Source: Saccharum officinarum (lineage: Eukaryota; Streptophyta; Magnoliopsida; Poales; Poaceae). From it: 64,000 bases of DNA. The notes under the pieces were generated by a model. It had not been told where the DNA came from. It searched no databases and worked only from the letters and a program-made list of their open reading frames with translations. The stretch spans positions 72,865,737 to 72,929,736 of the forward strand of contig CM036170.1 of NCBI GenBank assembly GCA_020631735.1, written 5' to 3'. Shown here piece by piece: positions 56,183 to 64,000 of this stretch (position 1 is its first letter; each line of letters opens with the position of its first letter). A program made the translations under genes and the position numbers.

Positions 56183-58648
56183 ATGGTGCGTTGCAAGAAC
56201 GCCGGTGGTGCTCCTGGTGACGGGAACGACAGTCCTCCTCGTCGGTCTGAGATTGCACGTGGGAAGCGTGTCAAGGTCTTGGCCAGAAAGAAGAAGAAGA
56301 CACTCATAGAGGCAGAGATTGCTCAGGCCGTAGCAGATGCAGCAGAGCAGGCAGAGAGAGGTGGCAGGAGCAGTGGCATACGCATAGGCGAGCGTCGCTT
56401 TCATCTTGAAGGTCGACAGCTCGGCACAGAGGCCACTGAGGGCACTGAGGATACTAGAGCTGCAGAGGATATGTCAGTTGATCCACCCACAGAGACCACA
56501 GAGGCTCCAGAGGCTACAGCAGATACAGAGGAGCAGCCAGCTCAGTCTCCAGTACATCGCCGCTCCACACGCGCCCGTACTCAGGTGTCTCCTAGGCCAG
56601 AGGTCCAGCGACGTGGAGCACGTCCTCCTCCCAGAGCTAGAGGTTCACCCCCGGTCGAGCACTTTGACTTGAGGGGTGCTACAACACGTCAGGTGCAGGG
56701 GTTGAGGTTCGTGGAGGTCAGTCGGTGGTTTCCACCTGTGAGGGATCCCAGAGCTTCAGAAGGATTCTATACCCCTCTTCAGGAGGATTTCTACAGAGCT
56801 CTAGTTGACAGCGGTATTGCTTTTCGACCACAGAGGGTCTGTCAACTTGAGTCACTAGTTGAGGTTGTGGGAGAGCAGCTACGTCCGCACCTGTCCTTTC
56901 TGCCAGGCTTGTCAGATCTTCTTGGACGGACAGGTGCATACTGCGGCACATGGGTCAGAGAGTTTTATGCTTCACTATGGATTGATCCTGCCCATGATTT
57001 CATTCACTTTGCATTCTGAGGCCGCGATCACCGCCTATACAGCAGCAGAGTGCGGGAGATTCTCAGACTCCCAGCTTTTGACACAAAGATACATCAGCTA
57101 TGTTATGGTCAGACTCCTCCACCGAGACGCCCTCACGGCGGGACAGTGCCACCTACAGACTTGGTTCGACCCTGCTTCCGTGAGCCTTTTGGCGAAGGGT
57201 CTCGACGCACGCCCGCCAGTTTGACACCACTGGCCAGAGTTTTGGATGCTATAGTCAGACGCACTCTACTTCCCAGACTTGGCTACAGAGAGGGACTGAC
57301 TCGGATGCAGCTATGGGTTGTTCACCACCTCCTCTCACAGACACAGTTTGATATATGGGATCTCATACTTAGTGAGATGGAGGACACCATAGCTGAGGGC
57401 TTCAAGGGTAATCATCAGCTGCCCTATGCACACTGGATCTGCTTCATTATCAGATCATCTATTCAGCTGCCAGCAGAGATCCGAGCTGAGATATCAGATA
57501 CTACCACTGCTTTTCCTGAGTATGATATCCGTCAGCTTTGGATGTCAGTCACCAGAGATCAGGCCCCAGTGCCAGGACAGCGTGTGCGACCTGAGGTTCC
57601 TGAGACAGCAGCTGAGCAGGACGCCACAGTTGATGAGCTTGCAGAGGCAGAGCTTGCAGATCTTGACGCTCAGCCTGCTGATCTTCCTGAGGATGGGACA
57701 TCTGACAACACTGATGAGGACTACCAGCCCATCCCCAGGTACCGGTCTCCTCGGTCCCACGACCACGAGGCCGGTGGCTCTGGTTCAGCCTCCCGCACAG
57801 ACCCAGCCATGGTGGCAATTCTTGAGAGGTTGACCCAGGCACAGGAGCAACAGCAACAGCAAATACAGCGACAGGCTCAGGACACAGCTGCAGCACTTGC
57901 ACAGATTCAGGCTCGTCAGGACGAGTTTCAGCGTCAGCAGCTTGAGATCCAGAGGCAGCAAGTCGAAATGCAGCGACAGCAATATGAGATTCAGCAACAG
58001 ACTGCAGCTAGTCAGCAGCAATACTTGGACCTCCTGCGCCATCTAGTCACTGTTGGGGTTCCTCCGCCTGCTTCCGTCCTGACTTCTACTTTACCATCTT
58101 CTGATCCATCGAGTCAGGGACAGCCGGGTTTCCAGTTCACATCTCCACAGCAGCAGGTTCCCCAGTCTTTCCAGTCTCCGAGCTTCACTCCTATTCACAC
58201 AGGGTTTACACCATCAGACCAGCCTCGCCCTCACCTCCTGACAGGCACACCTTTCGGTGATTTCAGTGCTACCTACAGCGAGTTGACTGGTCAGCCGACG
58301 CCCTCGCATACTACAGTTGCTACTTCTTCAGGGTTGTCAGCTTCAGAGGCAGCTATTCCTCCAGTGACAGGGACTAGTACTACAGAGACTCTACCTTCGT
58401 CAGTTGCCTCCACAGATCCTCCTGCTACTGGCTCGCTACAGGCTCAGGTCACTCAGACGGATCCTATCATTACTACTACGACAGTACCTGTTCCTGCCGT
58501 TTAGACCCAGACAGTTACACAGCCACATGCTTCATCAGAGGGTCAACCAGATAGCTCAGATTCCGAGGGCGATTCTCCACACTTCATGATTACTCCGCGC
58601 ACCTCGGCACCCGACATGACTCCGTCTGTCCCCCCATCAGATCCTTAG
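56183..58648 (+). pseudogene. ORF3 (env-position) of the SIRE-type element, two nonsense codons
   Basis: One frame from ATG 56183 to TAG 58646-58648 (822 codons) is interrupted by TGA at 57017-57019 and TAG at 58502-58504. Each is one C-to-T from Arg CGA or Gln CAG. The N-terminal basic segment is KRVKVLARKKKKTLIEAE. The middle, VREFYASLWIDPAHDF to RLYSSRVREILRLP, fits the 'putative plant transposon protein' domain. A Gln-rich coiled coil (QRQQLEIQRQQVEMQRQQ) and a Pro/Ser/Thr-rich tail follow. No signal peptide or membrane segment is evident, so the env name is by position only. The function of these proteins is unknown. Confidence 0.82.
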
Positions 58649-59100
58649 ATTAGCTTTTTTGGCGCTTGATGCCAAAGGGGGAGAGAGAGTAGTTTCAGGG
58701 GGAGTTTTGAGAGGGGTTTTTAGTTTTTTCCTGTGTGCTACTTTCATGCATCATGTTTACTTTTCAGTCATTGCATTCGTGTGACATGTTGTTGTGAGAT
58801 AAACCTTGAGTCTAAATGTTTTATCCTGTCACAGTGTTATCTCTTGTCACCGTTGTTAATTATAGCTCTAAGGTTGTGCTTCCGTGCCTTACTCCGATTA
58901 CTTATGAGCTATATCCGTTTGTGTACTAACGCTTTTTGTCTTATCTTATGAGTACACTCTTTTGGCTTGGGACACATAAGCAATTCCTAACACTTCTATG
59001 CTTATTGCTTGTTGCTTATGTGAACCATGCATGCTCAAAAAACCTCAACTCCAATCTTTCATATCTGAGTGTTGTCATCAATCACCAAAAAGGAGGAGAT
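58649..59100 (+). other. 3' untranslated part with polypurine tracts
   Basis: AAAGGGGGAGAGAGAG at 58674 and AAAAAGGAGGAGAT directly before the 3' LTR (59087-59100). The latter is the likely plus-strand primer tract. Confidence 0.75.
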
Positions 59101-60707
59101 TGAAAGCATCTAGGCCCCGAGGTTTGGTTTCGGCAATTGATGACAACGCTTTATTACCATGACTAACGTGTGTTTTGCAGAAACTTTGGTAAGTTAGGTC
59201 ATGGAGGTTTTAACTGCTTTGGGCACCATGGTATTCATGCCCCTTGATGGAAATCGTTTTGGTTTTCAAAAGAGTGACGTCAAGATTAAGGACGGTTAGT
59301 TCCGGATGTCGAGGTGTTGAGAGATATTTGGAATAGTCGTTAGGATCTTCGTTTTTCTCTTTTGGCCGTACTATAAAGGGGGGCATGAGCGGGTAGCTTG
59401 ACCTAGGCGAGTCCTATGTTTAGGTGTGGTGCACACTTGTTAAACTTGGCGCTAGGCAGCTCTAGAATAGCTCAAAGTTCAGTTGGGAGCAACTTGGTTC
59501 AAGTTGTGACGCTTTTCGGAGAGTTTCGGGTCGTTTTCCCTTGACCGGACGCGGTCCTCGGCATGACCGGACGCGTCCGGTCAGTTCAGTTCCGCGGCTG
59601 GGGTTTCAGCTCTGAGCACCGGACGCGGTCCTCGCGAGGACCGGACGCGGTGGTCAGAAGTCAACACGTGTCACTTAAGGGAAACACCCGATCGGACGCG
59701 ACCTGGGTGTGATCGGCGCGTCCGGTCATAGTCCAGTAAGGTCTTGAGACGACCGAACGCGTCCGGTCATCACCGATCGGACGCGGTCGCGCGTCCGGTG
59801 CGAGTACAGTAAGCTCCACGCACGATCGGACGCGTCCGGTCACCCCTGACCGGTGCGTCCGGTCATTTAGGTGTTTTTCGGTTTTTGACCGTTACGAGCG
59901 ACCGGCGCGTCCGGTCAGTACGACCGGCGCGTCCGGTCAGCTCGAATTTTGCTGAGTCAGCAGGTAACGGTTCGTTTCGTCTGTGGGGTGTATAAATACA
60001 TCCCCACCACCTCTTTTAGAGGTCTCTTGCTCATTTGATCAGCTGATAAACGCCTTTGGAGTGCAAGGTAGTGCAAGAGCACTAGTGAGGATAGAGATTT
60101 GAGAATCAAAGCTTGAGAGTTCCTCACTAGCGATTAGAGAGTAGCAAGTATGCATCCACTTTCTCATTTGGGCTCGTAGTGGTCAAGTGAGAGTTCTAGC
60201 TTGTTACTCTTGGTGATCGCCATCACCTAGACGGCTTGGTGGTGATTGGGAGTTTGGTGTTCATCCGGCGGAGCTTGTGGATGACCCAACTCATCTTGTG
60301 AGCGGTTGTGGGTGATTCACCGCGACGGAGTGTCAAAGAATCAACCCGTAGAGAGCACTTGATCCTTGCGCGGATCAAGGGGGAGCGACACCCTTGCGCG
60401 GGTGCTCCAACGAGGACTAGTGGGGAGTGGCGACTCTCCGATATCTCGGAAAAACATCGCCGTGTTCCTTGCCCCTTTACATTCAAGCATTTATATTCTC
60501 GTATTTACTTACATTGCTTGTTTACATTCCTAGACTTGCCATGCTAGACTAGGATTGGAAACTAGGGTGCAAAACTTTGTATCGGTAGACTCTCTAGGAA
60601 CACAAGTAGACACTAGGGGTGAATTCCGGCTTGTAGGATTTATTTCTTGCATTTATTTTTTAGAAAAGCCCAATTCACCCCCCCTCTTGGGCATCTTGAT
60701 CCTTTCA
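59101..60707 (+). repeat. 3' LTR of the SIRE-type element
   Basis: 1607 bp, about 98.8% identical by eye to the 5' LTR. The TATA box is at 59991 and the motif array at 59544-59937. It is followed by the GGTTC duplication (60708-60712). Confidence 0.95.
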
Positions 60708-60712
60708 GGTTC

Positions 60713-61448
60713 TTCTCCTTTCAGGCGGGTGGACAGGGATTCCCTCCAAGATCAAGGGTTCCAAACTTTCCCTAGCCAGCATCCTACGCTTGGCGCTTGT
60801 GACGAGATAGGCGTCCTCCAACTCCTAGGCATGTCGATCTCTATCCACCTGATGGGCTTCTGCCAAGGCAGCCTCTCGACTTTTTGCATCTGCCACGCTG
60901 GCGAGTGCTTCAGCAAGCTGCACTTCAAGCATCCGGGAGAAGATCTCGGCTTCCTCGGCTCGGTGGAGGCACTCCCTTAGCTCCACAGCCTGGCGATCAT
61001 ACTGCTCATCCAGAGCCAGCAGGTATGTGGTCATATGAACCACGGTTGGGTTGTCTTCCTGTTGCCCCTGTCCATACAAAGCCTCCAAACGAGCCCTCCA
61101 TACCTGCCGATTCTTGTCCAAAGGTGGAAAGAACCGCATGGGGGTACGGGCAATGGGCTCCTCATAGATCTGACAAAGGTGCCGCAAGGCTTTGCAGGCC
61201 ACAACTTGGTAGGTGTCGACAAAGCGAAACCCAGTTGCAGTCACACTCCAGCCTTCAGCGAGGTCAGGGAACTCCTCACTCTTCCCAATATAGACGGTGA
61301 CCTTACACCGCTCAGTGCCATGCTTCATGTACTCACGACCCTCATACTCAGGACGATCCTTGACTCCGAGCCTTTGTAGGGTGGCATGGAGAACTTTGGG
61401 AAAACCCTCAGTGTTCAGGCAGTAGCTGCTAACCCAGACTCCTGCCAT
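60713..61448 (-). pseudogene. 5' part of the long-LTR element's ORF
   Basis: Minus-strand MAGVWVSSYCLNTEGFPKV starts at 61448. The protein shows a globular first half (GTERCKVTVYIGKSEEFPDL, RHLCQIYEEPIARTPMRFFP) and a Glu/Ala coiled coil (CLHRAEEAEIFSRMLEVQL). A TAG at 60825-60827 replaces a Gln-type codon. Without it the frame runs on to 60713, across the copia insertion, and ends at 47167 (292 residues in total). Similar proteins of unknown function are common in grass retrotransposons with very long LTRs. No gag-pol domain is present, so this member may be non-autonomous. Confidence 0.75.
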
Positions 61449-62196
61449 CTCTAGTGGTGGTGCAAGGAAGGATTTGCAAGAAGCTTTGCACCAAGAAAGC
61501 TAGGTAACTAGGATACTCGGAGTGGCGGTATCGAGTGGCTGGCTAGGCCTTTATAAAGGCAAAATGGTCAGTGATCCTGGCGCAGTCTACCGTCAAGCTT
61601 GCATAGAACGACAACTGAGGATTGCCGAATTCACGCGACGATGGACACACGAATGACCGAGGCCACGCGGGGATGCCTAGCACGGATGTAGAGGTGAACA
61701 CGAAGGACCGAGGTCATAAAAGACTAGCACGACTGCAGGGTAGATGACCGACAAGAGCGCAGAGAGGGGTACGAAAGGGGCGAGCCACGACAGGCGCGAA
61801 ACACGGTGAACGCGATACACGAAGCCACAGTATTGTAGTAACTCTTGGACAGACCGATCGACCTACACCACAAATGCACGAACAGGGTATGCATGAATAC
61901 ACGTCCTATCCGCCCTCACGTTAGTGCCGACATATAGGGCAACCGCACACAGATTTTTGGCACATCGCTCTCTCTGTAGCTAGTCGATGCTATCGAACTA
62001 TGCTCGGGTTAGTGTACCTGCAGAAAACTGGAATAAGCCTATCCAAGTCAGCAGAGTGCCATCTATCCTAGATACATAACCATAGTAATAGGGCTATTTA
62101 TATAACTTCGCATGCAAACGTCCTAACTTTTTGAAAAGATTTTGTTGTCAAATTTTTAATTTAGAAGGGATTTAGAAGCTTTATTTCCTCATTTAC
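61449..62196 (-). other. Leader between primer binding site and ORF of the long-LTR element
   Basis: About 750 bp without a supported ORF, as expected for the untranslated leader downstream of the primer binding site. Confidence 0.6.
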
Positions 62197-62208
62197 GCTC
62201 TGATACCA
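62197..62208 (-). other. Primer binding site of the long-LTR element
   Basis: Minus-strand TGGTATCAGAGC, an exact complement of the plant initiator tRNA-Met 3' end, two bases after the LTR end at 62211. Confidence 0.92.
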
Positions 62209-62210
62209 CC

Positions 62211-64000
62211 TGTGGCAGAACCGCCTAATTTAACACCCTTCCGGAGTACTTGTCTTCCATTAGGCACTAAGTACTTCGAAAGAGCGCTAAACTGAGCAGT
62301 TCCGTCGAGCACACCGAACGGGAGAACTCAAAGATCCACATTTAACATCAGGATCGTGAATGAGGGAGTAAAGCTTATAATGTCCTTAACCATTTCTTCC
62401 ATCACTTTATTACAGCATTGGAGTAGTTACAAGTTGAATGCAATAGCAGAATTTCATCAGGTTACGTGTGTGTAAAAGATTTATACATGGCATGTTTACA
62501 AGTTTTGTTTTGGAACAAAAACAAATATAAATATATGATCAGAGTTACAGCGGAAATAAAAGTTATCTAATTATATAGGAGGCATTCATATGGTGAATAT
62601 TTATATACAAGATATGACAACATATTATAAAGCTTTTCTTTGGAAAGCATTGAGTGAGAGTTATAAATAAACACTATATCCGCAGCATAAAAGGAAATCC
62701 TCTCTGAGCCCACCAGGAGGAATCGACACACAAGGGTTAGCTCTAGCATTCACCTGTCACCTGCAACAGGGGGAATAAAACCCTGAGTACTCAATTGTAC
62801 TCAGCAAGACTTACCCGATAGGAGAAAATAAAAGACTCCAAGGATATGCAAGGCTTATCGGGCTTGCTGGTTTATTGCATTGCAGGAAGCATTACTAACT
62901 GTGCATCCTTATATTTATTTTTATTAGCAGTCGTCATTAGTTCATTAGATATCCATTCTAGGTAAGCACATGTTCTACTTTCAAGCAAGTGGTAAGCAAT
63001 CAGAGCCATTTTATCTTCTCTTCCAACAACTTTCTTGTTCCAGTTCTTACTACGATGCCATGTCATAGTCAAGCCATACCGTCTAAGCGACGGCGATTCG
63101 CGAATCAATGTGCCCAGCTGGGTACCCCGAACAACACACGCCTCACTTGCACCCCAGGCGCAAGCAAGACCAACTAATTCCACTCTTAGCGAGGGTTCCA
63201 GGTCCTCGTCCAGCCTGGACTCTAAACCAACCACACTTGAGTCTCTCGCTCAACGTGAGGCGTTTAGACCTCCACCATCCCCGCCACCAATCAAGCTGGT
63301 CCAGATAGAGCCAGATCCCACGACAAGCGAGGAACAGGTCTTCCTCACCCCCATCCGTAAGTATGTGCACGGGATGATAAGGTATGTGACAAGACTATTG
63401 TCCACAACAACGAACGGTCCTTAATCGACACAGGCGGGACACGCAACCAGAGCCCCGCTCTGTTGCCCGACCAAGTCCAAGTCCAAATCTAAAGTACAGT
63501 CCCGCCCGGTCTCTAATTATTATCCATATATATTCCATGTGATAGTAATAATAATAAATAATCCTGTCTCTCGCGAGTGACAGCCAATCACTCGACTTCT
63601 ACCGGAGACCTGTAGCATAGCAGCCTACACGATCCTGCCATACTAGTAGGACTCATAGGATAAGGATATATATGCAAGTGGATTTCATCCAACTCCTTAA
63701 AACTTAATGCACAAGAATATAGATATAATAAAGTGCAGAATAATAGGGGTTATGCACCGGGTTTGCCTGGGTAAAAGATAATCAAAAGTTAGTATTCCAT
63801 CTCCGGGACCTGTTCACCATGGCACCATCTTTGATTAAACACCAAGCCATCTGGTTGATCCATCGACCCATCAACCATCATCGTTCCTATTTATGATATG
63901 CAAAAATGCAATGCCTGCTTAAGCGGAACAAGCATAGCATAGATATTCTCATTGAAAGACAAACAACACATCGTCACTCCCACTCCGACTCTCATCCTTT
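62211..64000 (-). repeat. 5' LTR (3' portion) of the long-LTR element, runs off the window
   Basis: On the minus strand the LTR ends TTCTGCCACA at 62211 next to the primer binding site. The start is beyond 64000, so it is longer than 1790 bp. Landmarks are shared in order with the 4107-bp solo LTR at 40498: AGAACCGCC, CCCTGAGTACTCAATTGTAC, ACTTACCCGATAGG, ACGATGCCATG and CGGTCCTTAATCGACACAGG. This supports the same or a sister family. Confidence 0.88.

Larger units (their letters stand above)
47310..60707 (+). mobile_element. Complete Ty1/copia retrotransposon, SIRE/Maximus lineage, 13.4 kb
   Basis: Two 1607-bp LTRs (47310-48916 and 59101-60707) with TGAAAG..CTTTCA ends, a 5-bp target duplication GGTTC (47305-47309, 60708-60712), a primer binding site, gag, pol in the order PR-INT-RT-RH (copia order), a third ORF between pol and the 3' LTR, and a purine tract. 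Large size, long gag and an env-position ORF define the SIRE/Maximus (Agr/SIRE) lineage. By eye the LTRs differ by about 19 substitutions, 17 of them transitions, plus two single-base indels. Gag and pol are open; ORF3 is broken. Confidence 0.96.

Noticed and set aside
56183..58648. ORF3 as a true envelope protein
   Set aside because: No signal peptide, membrane segment or cleavage site is visible; only its position suggests env.

Overview
The window is nuclear DNA of a grass, most likely a panicoid/Andropogoneae species such as sorghum, sugarcane or Miscanthus. The basis is multi-exon plant genes with GT..AG introns, nested LTR retrotransposons, and Tourist- and Stowaway-type MITEs in introns and promoters. 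The exact species cannot be read from the sequence alone.

Layout. (1) Positions 1-9750 hold a minus-strand Ty3/gypsy element of the Tat/Retand type. Its 5' LTR lies at 8738-9750 and its 3' LTR is outside the window. It keeps recognisable gag, protease, RT, RNase H and integrase plus an intron-containing antisense ORF. It is dead, mostly through nonsense codons that can each be explained by one C-to-T or G-to-A transition. (2) Positions 9751-38936 are a host gene island. It contains a tRNA-Arg(CCG), an intact six-exon ubiquitin-conjugating enzyme (minus, 13642-16533), a single-exon thaumatin-like PR-5 protein (minus, 26891-27649) and an intact eight-exon HVA22-like protein (plus, 31246-36103). 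Many small DNA transposons lie between and inside these genes: TTA/TAA-flanked Tourist elements, a 701-bp Mutator-like foldback element with a 10-bp TSD, a MULE-like element with a 9-bp TSD, a deleted hAT with an 8-bp TSD and a Stowaway. (3) Positions 38937-64000 are a nested repeat block. A minus-strand PIF/Harbinger element (Myb/SANT-like plus DDE transposase) is split by a 4.1-kb solo LTR at 40498-44604 (TSD GCCTC). It abuts a fragment of a Tat-type LTR, itself broken by a SIRE-like LTR. Further right, a minus-strand retroelement with very long LTRs (LTR from 62211 to beyond the window, ORF 61448-60713) has its ORF interrupted by a complete 13.4-kb Ty1/copia SIRE/Maximus element at 47310-60707 (TSD GGTTC). 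The same ORF resumes at 47309-47167.

How the parts relate. The three protein-coding host genes look functional but unrelated: ER-type ubiquitin conjugation, defence/secreted PR-5, and ER membrane shaping. The copia element is young: two 1607-bp LTRs differing by about 19 substitutions, with open gag and pol. It carries a third, env-position ORF with its own long leader, now broken by two nonsense codons. The most unusual structures are the arrays of a CpG-rich palindromic motif (core TGACCGGACGCGTCCGGTCA) in the copia U3, again upstream of its third ORF and in a second LTR; the splice-acceptor-like sites before pol and before ORF3; and the tandem duplication that includes a transposon end together with its own target-site duplication.
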